Assembly: GCA_013288685.1 (NCBI GenBank)
Contig: JABDBM010000001.1
Span: forward strand, 204,900-268,899
Direction of reading: 5' to 3'
DNA length: 64,000 bases
From: Bacteroidota bacterium
GTDB taxonomy: Bacteria; Bacteroidota; Bacteroidia; Sphingobacteriales; Sphingobacteriaceae
Part shown: piece after piece, positions 28,074-37,784 of the stretch
How positions within the stretch are numbered: position 1 is the stretch's first letter
Layout of the letters: every line of letters starts with the position of its first letter
Program-made: the position numbers and the translations under genes
Notes under the pieces: generated by a model
The model's database searches: none
Told to the model about the DNA's origin: nothing
The model's input: only the letters and a program-made list of their open reading frames with translations

Positions 28074-29060
28074 TTATATGGATAATATTTCGGCCATTTT
28101 TATCAAATCTTCTTCCAGCCTGAATTCGGTTTGGTTAAGGGCTTTCTCCAAACTTGTTAGCTTAATGTGGTTAGCCTCTAAACCAACCATCATTTGATTT
28201 TTGCCGGCTATTAGCGCGTTCACAGCGGCAAAACCCATACGGCTGCCTAATATCCTGTCGAACGCCGAAGGGCTGCCACCACGTTGCAAGTGACCTAATA
28301 TGGTTACCTTAACATCGTAAAATTTTACTTCTTTTTGTACCAGTTTGGCAATATCATAAGCGCCGCCATTTTTATCGCCTTCGGCAACAATTACAATGCT
28401 CGACGATTTTTTATTGTATTGACCACCCTTCAGGTTTTCAATCAAATCGGGAATAGCAGTTTCTTTTTCGGGCAGTAATATTGCCTCTGCGCCGCAGGAG
28501 ATACCGGCACGCAAGGCTATAGCGCCCGAATCGCGGCCCATTACTTCCACAAAAAACAGGCGGTCGTGGGCATCGGCAGTATCACGTATCTTATCAATAG
28601 CTTCAATTACGGTATTGGTTGCAGTATCAAAGCCAAGCGTGTAGGTGGTGCCGCAAAGGTCGTTATCAATGGTTCCGGGTACACCCATTACGGCTATATC
28701 AGGATATTTTTGAGAAAAACGCAGCGCGCCGGTAAAAGTACCATCGCCGCCAATTACCACCAGGGCGTCGATACCATGCTTTTTTAAGTTTTGATAGGCA
28801 GTTTCCATACCTTCATCGGTACGGAACGGTAAACAGCGTGCAGTTTTTAAAATGGTGCCGCCTAAATTGAGTATGTTACTTACCGAGCGGGTGCCCATAT
28901 CGTACATATCATCGTCAATAAGCCCCTGGTATCCACGCCTGATGCCTGTAACTTCTAATTTATTATAGATAGCTGTCCGGACGACCGCCCTGATACAAGG
29001 ATTCATACCCGGAGCATCGCCTCCCGATGTAAGAACAGCCAGTCTTGAAATTTTATGCAT
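28074..29060 (-). CDS. pfkA: 6-phosphofructokinase
   Basis: A 328-residue enzyme with ATP-site motifs GGDAPGMN and GGDGTFTGA (the Gly after the Asp indicates ATP rather than pyrophosphate as donor) and the catalytic PGTIDNDL. HLQRGGSPSAFDRI contributes the F6P/effector region. It phosphorylates fructose-6-phosphate. First gene of the operon with a BadF-type protein and gapA; it starts divergently to the NrtR-like gene, which is a plausible regulator. Confidence 0.94.
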   Translation of the reverse strand: MHKISRLAVLTSGGDAPGMNPCIRAVVRTAIYNKLEVTGIRRGYQGLIDDDMYDMGTRSVSNILNLGGTILKTARCLPFRTDEGMETAYQNLKKHGIDALVVIGGDGTFTGALRFSQKYPDIAVMGVPGTIDNDLCGTTYTLGFDTATNTVIEAIDKIRDTADAHDRLFFVEVMGRDSGAIALRAGISCGAEAILLPEKETAIPDLIENLKGGQYNKKSSSIVIVAEGDKNGGAYDIAKLVQKEVKFYDVKVTILGHLQRGGSPSAFDRILGSRMGFAAVNALIAGKNQMMVGLEANHIKLTSLEKALNQTEFRLEEDLIKMAEILSI

Positions 29061-29192
29061 CTTGTTTATAACTGTTTTGAATCCGCGAAGATAGTGTGTG
29101 AAAATTACACCATTAAATTTATTTTTTTTTTTTACATTAGCGCTTCGCCATTTAACTAATTGTTAACCTAAATTTACCGGGGTTTGGAAGCA

Positions 29193-29879
29193 ATGCTACC
29201 TACATTTGACTCAGTTTTTTCGATAGACTGCGTGATTTTCGGCTTTGAAGCCGGAGAATTGAAGATATTACTGATTGAACGAAACGAAGAGCCTTTTAAG
29301 GATTGGCTTGCTTTGCCTGGTTATATTGTTGAGCAGGACGAGAGTATTGACGATGCTGCCGAGCGTATATTATACGAATTGACCGGCTTGCGCGACTTGC
29401 ACATGCAGCAATTTCACACCTTTGGCGAAGTAAACCGGCACCCGCAGGGGCGGGTAATTACCGTCGCCTATTATGCGCTGATCCGTATTAACGGCCAAAA
29501 AGAGCTGCGACCTGTTACCCAATTTGCCCGTAAAGCTTTTTGGCATCCGGTTAACGAACTGCCCAAGCTGGCGTTTGACCACAGCGAGATTTTTAACACC
29601 GGCTTTAATAAAATACGCCGCCGCTTAAACTATCAGCCGATAGCTTTCGAACTTTTGCCCGAAAAATTTACGCTTACGCAACTGCAATCTCTGTACGAAG
29701 CCATCCTGAATATGAAGCTGGATAAACGTAATTTTAGAAAGAAGATGCTGAGCTATGGCTTTTTAAAGGAGCTGGACGAAAAACAAAAAGGCGTATCGTA
29801 TCGCGCCGCCAAGCTCTATAAGTTCGACCGGCGCAAGTATGCCAAGATTTTTCATAATGATATGAACCTGGATAAGTGA
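29193..29879 (+). CDS. NrtR-like Nudix-fold transcriptional regulator
   Basis: A 228-residue protein with an N-terminal Nudix-like domain and a C-terminal winged-helix part (about 150-225; LTQLQSLYEAIL, FRKKMLSYGFLKEL). The Nudix box is degenerate: the region reads GYIVEQDESIDDAAERILYELTGL-like with the expected REUXEE replaced by RILYEL, so hydrolase activity is unlikely. In Bacteroidota such NrtR-like proteins (for example AraR) are sugar-responsive regulators. I use the ATG at 29193; an in-frame TTG lies at 29184. It is divergent from pfkA. Confidence 0.8.
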   Translation: MLPTFDSVFSIDCVIFGFEAGELKILLIERNEEPFKDWLALPGYIVEQDESIDDAAERILYELTGLRDLHMQQFHTFGEVNRHPQGRVITVAYYALIRINGQKELRPVTQFARKAFWHPVNELPKLAFDHSEIFNTGFNKIRRRLNYQPIAFELLPEKFTLTQLQSLYEAILNMKLDKRNFRKKMLSYGFLKELDEKQKGVSYRAAKLYKFDRRKYAKIFHNDMNLDK

Positions 29880-29952
29880 TTTGGGGGGGAGATTAGAGGT
29901 AAGAGATTAGAGATTAGAGGTTAGGAAAAAATTAATAAAGTCGGAAAAGGAA

Positions 29953-29992
29953 AAAGCCCTTGCAAATTACTGCAAAGGCTTTCTTCTTTTTT
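29953..29992 (+). terminator. Terminator of NrtR-like gene
   Basis: AAAGCCCTTGCA (29953-29964) and TGCAAAGGCTTT (29971-29982) pair with one mismatch around a 6-base loop, followed by CTTCTTTTTT. The flanks hold tandem GATTAGAGGT/AGAGATTAG strings (29890-29930, and in inverted form 30001-30075). Confidence 0.65.
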
Positions 29993-30071
29993 AAGCTATT
30001 TCGACTAATCTCCAGCCTCTACCCTCTAATCTCTTTTCGCCGACTAATCTCCAACCTCTTACCTCTAATCT

Positions 30072-30932
30072 CTAAATCTGAGATGGAGCCAAATCCAAAT
30101 GGTATTTCACCAGATTATCTATAGGCGAGCGGATGATGTTGCCTACTACCATTCCGTTTTCGGTTACTACTTCTTCCAGCACATTGCGGAAGTTATAACC
30201 TACCGAACCAATACAATTGAAAGTGTATTTTTGATAATCGGGGTAATGAGTTACCAGGTTGCGGAAAAAATCTTCGAACGAGGTGCGCACCAGGTTGCGT
30301 GAATATTCAATATTTACCGGACTGTCGTACACAAATTTGCTAAAGCTGGCGCAAAAACGGTTAGCACGGGGCTGGGTATAAACTATTTCGTTTACATCAT
30401 CGGGCGTAAGTTTAAAGGTTTCCCAAAAGTTTTTGCGTACGGCTTCGGGCATGTAACCCCTTAAATAATCAACCAGCAATTTTTTGCCGATGTAACATCC
30501 GCTGCCTTCATCTCCTAAAATATACGCGCCCGAATCAATGTTGTGGGTTACTTCCTTACCATCGTAAAGGCAAGTATTGGTACCTGTACCCAATATTGCA
30601 GCAAAACCTTCGCTGTTGCCTAATAGTGCCCTTGCTGCAGCCAATAAATCGTGACCGATATATATTTTTGATTTGGTGAACACGGCCTGCATGGCATCTT
30701 CAACAATTTTACGTACAATCGGGGTTGAACAGCCGGCGCCATAATAGTTTACTTCAGTAATTTCATCTTTCTCCAAATCGGTAGGCAAATTTTCCCTTAA
30801 CGATTGGATAATATATTCTGTGCTTGAAAAGTATGGATTGTAGCCCTCGGTATTAAAGTACACTTTTTTACCTTCTTCAGTAACCAGACACCAGTTTGTT
30901 TTTGTTGAGCCACCGTCAGCAATTATGATCAT
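30072..30932 (-). CDS. N-acetylglucosamine kinase-like (BadF/BadG/BcrA family) protein
   Basis: A 286-residue ASKHA-type kinase: phosphate-1 ADGGSTKT, phosphate-2 LGTGTN, catalytic Asp in GHDL and adenosine segment GDEGSG are all present, so it is probably an active sugar or amino-sugar kinase. It is the intact paralogue of the protein at 27224. The exact sugar is not known; GlcNAc kinase is the usual database name for this group. It is a single-gene unit on the minus strand. Confidence 0.8.
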   Translation of the reverse strand: MIIIADGGSTKTNWCLVTEEGKKVYFNTEGYNPYFSSTEYIIQSLRENLPTDLEKDEITEVNYYGAGCSTPIVRKIVEDAMQAVFTKSKIYIGHDLLAAARALLGNSEGFAAILGTGTNTCLYDGKEVTHNIDSGAYILGDEGSGCYIGKKLLVDYLRGYMPEAVRKNFWETFKLTPDDVNEIVYTQPRANRFCASFSKFVYDSPVNIEYSRNLVRTSFEDFFRNLVTHYPDYQKYTFNCIGSVGYNFRNVLEEVVTENGMVVGNIIRSPIDNLVKYHLDLAPSQI

Positions 30933-31480
30933 AAAATAAGTTTATTTAAAAAAAAATCGGATAAAAGTATGATTAACTTATTGTAAAAAAAACACTTTAT
31001 AGTTTTAAAAAGTAAAAAAATATTTCATGGCAAAATATTGCCCTGCTTTTTTAGGTATTTAATATCATAAAGCCCGGATTATTAACGGGTAATGATATTA
31101 AACGTCAGCTTTTTTAACTGTAAAAACGACATATAAATTACGTGCTTTTTTAAGCAACAGGTTTATAATTCAATGCAATTATAATTAAATATTTAACAAA
31201 AACGGAGTAGGAGTGTTTGATTGTTGCATATAAAGTTGCATAGCGGGCTTTTGCAGGGATAGAGCGGATTTTTTTGGCCAAGAGAAGTGACTTTTAAGAA
31301 GATATACACGATTTTTTATTGATAGGATGATCTCAATAACGGGTACTGTGATTAACAATAGCAACAAGTTTTAACAAGGTTTTGTTAATTTATCTATCGA
31401 ATAATGGCGTTAATGTAATATTTTTTAGTGTGAGGTTGTTGGCGGGTACTTTTACCTCCGTACCTAAAAAACAACTAATC
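30933..31480. other. Divergent intergenic region
   Basis: A 548-bp AT-rich region between the BadF kinase and the outer-membrane protein gene. The rightward promoter may include TACTTTTA (31447-31454), 26 bases before the ATG at 31481, with A-rich leader. No gene is seen; the 60-codon minus ORF at 31185-31367 has no recognisable feature. Confidence 0.4.
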
Positions 31481-33958
31481 ATGTATATCCTAATCAAAAT
31501 GCCGTTCAAACTGCGGGCCTTTACTAAAGCTATGCGGATAGTACAATTGTTTACGTTGCTTACTGCTGCATCTGCACTTGTTGCATCGGCACAAAACAAT
31601 CAAAGAACCCTGTCGGGGTATGTATTCGATCAGGACAAAAAGCTGCCGGTGGCGTTTGCTCAGGTTGAGCTTTTTAATAAAAGCAATAATAGGCTAATTG
31701 TACAGGCTACTACGGATACAGCCGGAAAATTTCAATTAATGACGGGTGAAAAGGCTGACCTGACAATTAAAGTAAGCTACACAGGGTATTTGCAATTCAG
31801 TACTGTTATTCCGGCAGGCACCCAAAGTATAGTACTACAGCCTGTATATTTAAAGACAGATACCAGGCAATTGAAAGCAGTTACTATAAGCGCAAGTGCA
31901 CCGCTGGTGCGGCAACAGGTTGACAGATTGAGCTACAACGTACAGGCCGATCCCGAAAGTAAGATTAATAGCCTGCTGGATATGCTGCGTAAAGTACCGC
32001 TGCTTTCGGTTGATGCGGATGATAATGTAAAACTAAAAGGAAGCCAAAGCTATAAAATATTGATTGACGGCAAGGAATCGACGTTGATGACCAATAACCC
32101 GAAGGACGTTTTAAGAAGCATGCCAGCCAGTAACATTTTAAGGGTTGAGGTGATTACAACGCCACCCGCAAAATACGATGCCGAAGGATTAACAGGTATT
32201 ATCAACATCGTTACCATAAAAAAAATTGACAATGGTTACAGTGGCTCGCTTGGCGCGAGCTATAAATTCCCCAACGGGCCGCGGGCAAATGCTTCCATAA
32301 CTTTTAAACAGGGGAAGTTCGGTCTTTCGGCATTTGCAGGCGTTACGGAATATAATACGCCGCATACCGGTTTTACCAATTCGCAGCAGGGGTTTGCATC
32401 GCCGGCCGTAAGTATCAATCAGGATGGTGCTGCACGAACAGATAGCCACCTCAATTATATATCAACTCAATTAAGCTACGAGATTGATTCGCTTAATTTG
32501 ATAACCGCTAATTTAGGCTACAACAAGGCTGGCAGTAATAAAACAAGCAATATTTATACACTACAATTATTGGATACACTAACGCAGGGCTATAATTTAA
32601 ATACTATTGGTAATAATAAAAGCAGCGGATACGACTTGGGGTTGGATTATCAGCTGGGCTTTAAAAGAAACAAAAGCCAGTTGCTGGTACTCTCTTATAA
32701 ATTTAGTCATAATAACAACAGGCAGTACAATGCCATAACGGCATCGCGGGAGGTAAACTATCAGCTACCCGATTATAACCAGGATAATAAAACCGGCACC
32801 AATGAGCACACCTTTCAGTTGGATTATACCCATCCGCTAAAACAATTAACTATTGAGAGTGGGATAAAAGCTATTTTAAGGAATAACTATAGCAATTACC
32901 AGGTAAATGATTTTGATGCAACAAGTAATTCATTTGTACCCGATCCGGACAACAGCAATCAATTTACCTATCAGCAAAACGTGTACAGTATTTACAACTC
33001 GTACCTGCTTAAGCTAAAAAAATGGACAATACAGGCCGGCCTGCGTGCCGAAAGGACAGAGATTAACGCTGATTTTTTTAACGACGGGCTAACAGCAATT
33101 CCGGGTTACAATACAGTAATCCCCTCCGTTTCTGTACAGGATAAATTGACCAATACCACCAGCGTTAATTTGGGTTATACTGAAAGAATATTGCGGCCGG
33201 GTATTATGCAGTTAAATCCTTTTATCGATCAGCAAAATCCACAGTTTATTAGCTATGGCAACCCCAACTTAAAGCCCGAATTAAACCACATCCTCACTTT
33301 AAATTACGGAATTTATAAAGCGGTGACAGTTAATTTTGGACTGGGATACTCCTGGTCAAACAATACCATTCAATACGTTAGCACTCTTGGCGGTGATGGG
33401 ATAACACGCAATACCTTCGAAAATTTAGGGAAAAACAACAACCTGGAAGCTGATATGAACATCAGCTGGCCAATTAGCAACAAATTGAACCTGAGCATTA
33501 ACGGGCAGATCAGTTATTTGCGGCTTACCGGGGTGGTTGATTCCACATTATATACCCGGAAGGCCATGACGGGCAACGCGAATGTTTACCTGGGTTATAA
33601 GTTTAATAACGATTGGCGTGCCGGCTTCAACTTCCTGTATTTTAGTCCGCTGATTACTTTGCAGGGAACGTCAAGCCCTTACTATTATACATCGCTCAGC
33701 TTGTCGAAGAACATTGGCGGCAAGTTGAATATTTCGGGTTCGGTAAGTAACCCTTTTTTAAGGTATCTTGATTATAAAAATAAAATTACCGGTCTACAGT
33801 TTTATCAAATAACCCATAACGATATTGTGTACCGCCGGTTTAATATCGGAATAAATTATAAGTTTGGTAAATTGAAAGACGGATCGATAAAACGAAATAA
33901 AAAGGGGATTGAAAATAACGATATAAAGGTTGTTCCGCCAATATTGCCGGGAAATTGA
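31481..33958 (+). CDS. Outer-membrane beta-barrel protein with CarboxypepD_reg-like and plug domains
   Basis: An 825-residue protein of the TonB-receptor-like 'outer membrane protein beta-barrel' group (OMP_b-brl_3 type). A signal peptide (near residue 22-40, ending VASAQ) precedes an Ig-like carboxypeptidase-regulatory domain (TLSGYVFDQDKKLPVAFAQV, about 45-125), a plug region (LLDMLRKVPLLSVD..VKLKGSQSYKILIDGKE, about 165-230) and a long barrel. It is followed by a LytS/LytTR pair, a common arrangement in Bacteroidota. The ligand is unknown. I use the ATG at 31481. Confidence 0.82.
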   Translation: MYILIKMPFKLRAFTKAMRIVQLFTLLTAASALVASAQNNQRTLSGYVFDQDKKLPVAFAQVELFNKSNNRLIVQATTDTAGKFQLMTGEKADLTIKVSYTGYLQFSTVIPAGTQSIVLQPVYLKTDTRQLKAVTISASAPLVRQQVDRLSYNVQADPESKINSLLDMLRKVPLLSVDADDNVKLKGSQSYKILIDGKESTLMTNNPKDVLRSMPASNILRVEVITTPPAKYDAEGLTGIINIVTIKKIDNGYSGSLGASYKFPNGPRANASITFKQGKFGLSAFAGVTEYNTPHTGFTNSQQGFASPAVSINQDGAARTDSHLNYISTQLSYEIDSLNLITANLGYNKAGSNKTSNIYTLQLLDTLTQGYNLNTIGNNKSSGYDLGLDYQLGFKRNKSQLLVLSYKFSHNNNRQYNAITASREVNYQLPDYNQDNKTGTNEHTFQLDYTHPLKQLTIESGIKAILRNNYSNYQVNDFDATSNSFVPDPDNSNQFTYQQNVYSIYNSYLLKLKKWTIQAGLRAERTEINADFFNDGLTAIPGYNTVIPSVSVQDKLTNTTSVNLGYTERILRPGIMQLNPFIDQQNPQFISYGNPNLKPELNHILTLNYGIYKAVTVNFGLGYSWSNNTIQYVSTLGGDGITRNTFENLGKNNNLEADMNISWPISNKLNLSINGQISYLRLTGVVDSTLYTRKAMTGNANVYLGYKFNNDWRAGFNFLYFSPLITLQGTSSPYYYTSLSLSKNIGGKLNISGSVSNPFLRYLDYKNKITGLQFYQITHNDIVYRRFNIGINYKFGKLKDGSIKRNKKGIENNDIKVVPPILPGN

Positions 33959-33987
33959 CACCAAAGGCAAGCTATTAATATGATTAA

Positions 33988-35058
33988 ATGAAAAAGTTGA
34001 ACGTACGGCTTGGAGATAACGTGTACACCCATGTTATACTGTGGGCAATTTTTATCACCTACGAGTTATCGTACCTCTACCTTGCATCCGGCAAACTCGG
34101 CAATTTTTGGGACTTTGCTCCCCACTATCTGCTAAACATGATATTGCTGTATTTTAATACCTGGTGCCTGAAAAAGACGTACGCCGAAAAAAACTGGTTG
34201 CTTTTAATGGTGTTGATTATCGTATTAGAAGTAGCAGTTTACCTATGTATCCATTTTATTGGGGCGCTACTTTTTGTTTATCTCAAATTGCTACCTAATA
34301 TAGATTTTCATAGCCAATTACGTTTGGCTATCATCCAGGAAGTTTACCGGGCGCTTTATTTTATAGGCATCAGCTTTGCGTATTGGTTTGCACTTGCCTT
34401 AAATGCGCAAAAGAAATTGGTTTTTGAACTTAATAATAAGCAGTTGACGCACGAAAAAGCCATTGCCGAAATGGAGAAAAACCTGATGCAAGCCAAAAAT
34501 GCCTACTTGCAATCGCAGCTAAACCCCCATCTGCTATTTAATACCTTAAACTTTATTTATAACTCGGTACGCAAGATATCCGAAAAGAGCGCCACGGCAA
34601 TTATGCTTTTGGCTGATATGATGCGCTACTCGCTGTCCAATGCTTCCGACGAGGGCATGGTTGGCCTGCAAAAGGAAATAGACCATATTTTTAACTTGAT
34701 AAAACTTAACCAGTTACGCTTTAACGAAAAGCTAAACTTAAAGATTGATGTAGGCGGAACGTTTGATGACGAATTAATAATTCCGTTGTTATTATTGACT
34801 TTTGTGGAAAATATATACAAACATGGCGATTTAACAGACCCGTCATTTGCAGCAACCGTTTCTATCCATTGCGAAAACCACCTGCTTAAAATGGTGTGCA
34901 TCAATAAGAAAAAAAAGGCAAATTTGAACCAGGGCTGGGGGATAGGTATTAAGAATGCAGAAACGCGGCTGGCGATTTACTACCCGGGGCGCCACGAAAT
35001 TAAAATTGCCGATGCGGGCCCGGTTTATATGCTTACGCTTGAGTTACAGTTATCGTAA
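33988..35058 (+). CDS. LytS-type sensor histidine kinase
   Basis: A 356-residue membrane kinase: about four hydrophobic helices (residues 10-145), a coiled coil (about 150-175) and a His_kinase domain with the phospho-accepting His181 in LQSQLNPHLLFNTLNFIYN. The C-terminal ATPase domain ends near ADAGPVYML. It pairs with the LytTR regulator 51 bases downstream and follows the outer-membrane barrel gene by 29 bases, so the three may form one signalling unit. The signal is unknown. Confidence 0.88.
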   Translation: MKKLNVRLGDNVYTHVILWAIFITYELSYLYLASGKLGNFWDFAPHYLLNMILLYFNTWCLKKTYAEKNWLLLMVLIIVLEVAVYLCIHFIGALLFVYLKLLPNIDFHSQLRLAIIQEVYRALYFIGISFAYWFALALNAQKKLVFELNNKQLTHEKAIAEMEKNLMQAKNAYLQSQLNPHLLFNTLNFIYNSVRKISEKSATAIMLLADMMRYSLSNASDEGMVGLQKEIDHIFNLIKLNQLRFNEKLNLKIDVGGTFDDELIIPLLLLTFVENIYKHGDLTDPSFAATVSIHCENHLLKMVCINKKKKANLNQGWGIGIKNAETRLAIYYPGRHEIKIADAGPVYMLTLELQLS

Positions 35059-35109
35059 TTGCCGAAGTTTGGTTTAATTACAGAGTGATTAATAGTTTAA
35101 AATTAAAAA

Positions 35110-35847
35110 ATGATAAGCTGTTTTATAGTCGACGATGAATACCATGCCATTGAGGCACTGGCCGATATTATATCCAATACACCGGGATTGGAATTAACCG
35201 GCAGTACCGATAACCCGCTAAAGGCGCTGGAGCTGATTAATCCAACCCAGGCGCCTGATCTTACCTTTGTGGATATAGATATGCCACAGCTTTCGGGTAT
35301 TGAGCTGGCAGGCTTAATTAACATGTACACAACGGTGATATTTACCACCGCCTATCCCGATTTTTCGCTCGACGCCTACGAGAAACAAGGCTTTGATTAT
35401 CTGTTAAAACCTATTGCTTACGAAAGGTTCCTGAAATGTATTGCCAGGTTTAAAAATTTGCGCAGCAGCGTAAACTTAAATGGCAGCGGTGGCAACGACG
35501 ATTATTTTTATATTAAGGGCGATGTTAAGGGAAACCTTACCCGTATTGATTGCAGTAACATCACCTATATTGAAGCGGCTTTAAACTACGTAATCATCCA
35601 CATGGCCGATGAAAAAAAGCATATTACTTATTTAACAATGAATGAACTGAGCGATCAGTTATCAGGCGAAAAATTTCTGCGGGTACATAAATCGTTTATC
35701 ATTAATCAGGACAAGATAAAAGCTGTAGCGGGGAACAACATCTATATGGACGAAGGTACCATACTTAGCCTGGGCAAAACTTACAGGGATGATTTTTATG
35801 AAAAGATTAATAACAAGGTGATAAAAACCAAAAGAAATATGGGTTAA
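35110..35847 (+). CDS. LytTR-family response regulator
   Basis: A 245-residue response regulator. The receiver domain has acidic VDDE at 7-10, phospho-acceptor Asp55 in FVDIDMPQ, and the conserved KPI. The LytTR DNA-binding domain (about 140-240) includes NITYIEAALNYVIIH and LRVHKSFIIN. It is the partner of the LytS kinase; targets are unknown, though the adjacent barrel gene is a candidate. The last gene before the tRNA. Confidence 0.9.
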   Translation: MISCFIVDDEYHAIEALADIISNTPGLELTGSTDNPLKALELINPTQAPDLTFVDIDMPQLSGIELAGLINMYTTVIFTTAYPDFSLDAYEKQGFDYLLKPIAYERFLKCIARFKNLRSSVNLNGSGGNDDYFYIKGDVKGNLTRIDCSNITYIEAALNYVIIHMADEKKHITYLTMNELSDQLSGEKFLRVHKSFIINQDKIKAVAGNNIYMDEGTILSLGKTYRDDFYEKINNKVIKTKRNMG

Positions 35848-35944
35848 GTTGGACGTTCTGGCATGTTAATTTCAATAAAAAAGCTGTGGTAAAATAAGGT
35901 TTTAAGGAAATTTTTGCATCTTTGCAGAAATATTGAAAAATATC

Positions 35945-36018
35945 GGTCCTATAGCTCAGCTGGATAGAGCAACAGATTTCTAATCTGTAGGTCTTAGGTT
36001 CGAATCCTAATGGGATCA
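35945..36018 (+). tRNA. tRNA-Arg (anticodon UCU)
   Basis: The cloverleaf folds: acceptor GGTCCTA/TGGGATC, anticodon stem ACAGA/TCTGT around a TTTCTAA loop with anticodon TCT, and a GGTTCGAATCC T-arm. No CCA is encoded; the discriminator is A. A hairpin terminator follows. The 3' end is the likely attachment site of the integrase just downstream. Confidence 0.95.
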
Positions 36019-36025
36019 CTTAGAA

Positions 36026-36060
36026 AAAAAGCTGTTTCTTTGTACAAGAAACGGCTTTTT
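36026..36060 (+). terminator. Terminator after tRNA-Arg
   Basis: AAAAAGCTGTTTCTT (36026-36040) and AAGAAACGGCTTTTT (36046-36060) form a 15-bp stem with one G-T pair and a 5-base loop. Confidence 0.75.
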
Positions 36061-36204
36061 CTTTGCATAAAGGCACTTTTGAGGGCCTGCCATATCTTGA
36101 AACGACGACCGTCGTATCATCAAGTTTTACACAGTTTTTTGTTGAACTTAACGCAAAACCGGCACAAATACGGCACAAAAGTTTTGCGTGCTAAAAAATG
36201 TTAA

Positions 36205-37476
36205 ATGGCAACAGTATGCGCAAAGGTTTTTAAGCACCATCTAAAAGCAGACGGTTCTTACAATGTGAAAATCAGGATTTTTCACAAAAATGAAAAAAAG
36301 TACATCGATACCGAACACTATGTCACGGATAAGCAGCTATCCAAAAACATGACTATCAAAGACCCAATAATTAATCGGAAGGTTAATTTGAAGATCGACG
36401 AATACCGGTTGGCGATCAGCAATATCAGCGAAAAATTGGACTTTTTCAGTGCCGAAGCGTTAAGAGATTTTCTTTTAAATAACAACAAAGAAATAGACTT
36501 CATTGAATTCTGCGATGCCCACATTTGTCAACTAAAAAAGGATAAGCGGGGAGGAACCGCTGCGAACCATACTACTGTACGAAACAGCCTTGTCGATTAT
36601 TTCGGCAGAAAAAAAGTTTCTATTCTTGAGATCACAGCTCCAATGCTAAGATCCTATGAAAGGTTTTTACGCGGCACGCGAACTATCAAAAGAAGTAATC
36701 AGTTGAAGAAAGAAGTCACTACCGAAAGCGCAGGCATAACCGATAGCGGAATTTACAACTACATGAGGGATTTAAGAACGTTATTTAATGCGGCCAGGGA
36801 GAAATATAATGATGAAGATTTAGGGATAATCAGGATACCTCATTACCCGTTTAAGAAATATAAAGTAGGCTCCCCGCCTGCGACGAAAAAGAGAAATATT
36901 TCAACCAAACTGATCATCAAAATCAGAGAATGCGAGACCGCTAAGAACAGCAGAGCAGAACTGGCTAAAGAGTTGTTTATGCTCTCTTTTTATCTCTGCG
37001 GGATTAATGCCGTTGACCTTTATTATATTTCTAAAAATAATATCAAAAAAGGGCGCTTGGAATATAATAGATGTAAAACTGAAGGTAGGCGCAAAGACAA
37101 TGCTTTCATCAGCATTAAAGTAATTGATGAAGCCGCGCCGTTGTTGGAAAAATATATTGAAAAGCTATCAGTTCGCTATGCGACGAGCAAAGGGTTTGAC
37201 GGTGCTTTAAGCAGAGGGATGAAACATTTACGCGAAACCACTGGCATCCCTGAAATTACTTATTATTGGGCACGGCATTCCTTTGCAAATTGCGCCCGCA
37301 ATGACTGTCGGATCAGCAAGGATGATATAGCTTTAGCCCTGAATCATGTCGATAACGGACATCGGACAACCGATATTTATATTGCAAAGGATTGGAGAAT
37401 CGTTGACGAGGTGCAACTTAAAGTTGTCAATCTTTTAAGAAATGGCAGATCAAAAGCAAACCATGGCAGTAAATAA
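36205..37476 (+). CDS. Tyrosine-type site-specific integrase
   Basis: A 423-residue recombinase. N-terminal Arm-DNA-binding-like (about 1-95), SAM-like core (about 100-200) and catalytic domain (about 215-410). Visible catalytic pieces are Arg357-His358 in YWARHSFANC and Tyr392 in TDIYIAKDW, with GHRTTD just before. Box I reads GINAVDL, with Asn in the place usually held by Arg, which I recall from many Bacteroidota integrases but did not verify. It lies 186 bases downstream of the tRNA, whose 3' end is a probable attachment site, marking the left end of the island. Confidence 0.88.
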   Translation: MATVCAKVFKHHLKADGSYNVKIRIFHKNEKKYIDTEHYVTDKQLSKNMTIKDPIINRKVNLKIDEYRLAISNISEKLDFFSAEALRDFLLNNNKEIDFIEFCDAHICQLKKDKRGGTAANHTTVRNSLVDYFGRKKVSILEITAPMLRSYERFLRGTRTIKRSNQLKKEVTTESAGITDSGIYNYMRDLRTLFNAAREKYNDEDLGIIRIPHYPFKKYKVGSPPATKKRNISTKLIIKIRECETAKNSRAELAKELFMLSFYLCGINAVDLYYISKNNIKKGRLEYNRCKTEGRRKDNAFISIKVIDEAAPLLEKYIEKLSVRYATSKGFDGALSRGMKHLRETTGIPEITYYWARHSFANCARNDCRISKDDIALALNHVDNGHRTTDIYIAKDWRIVDEVQLKVVNLLRNGRSKANHGSK

Positions 37477-37784
37477 TTAATAAATATATAGTAAACATAA
37501 CGTTTAAGACACTTAAAAAGCCAATTTTTCATCGGGCTGATGACCAGAAAGCCGGCGCGGCGATAAATAGCCAAAGAAGTCTTGGAAAAGGGATATCCTT
37601 TCGCTTGCTGATGATACGGCACAGCAAAATTGGGATGGCGAAATAAGCAACCCAGCTAGCAAGATCAGAACAAATGTAGCGCGATCCACGGAATCCGTTG
37701 CAAGTACTGCAATGCCACCTCACCGGCCGGTCACTGGTATCGAAAATCGGCTTAGAAAAGCTTTCAACCCGACACCCAATTGAC
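37477..37784. other. Non-coding stretch between integrase and ssb
   Basis: This 308-bp region has no convincing gene; a minus ORF here has no conserved feature. Confidence 0.4.

Noticed and set aside
31185..31367. 60-codon minus ORF upstream of the barrel gene
   Set aside because: No conserved features; it lies in the divergent promoter region.
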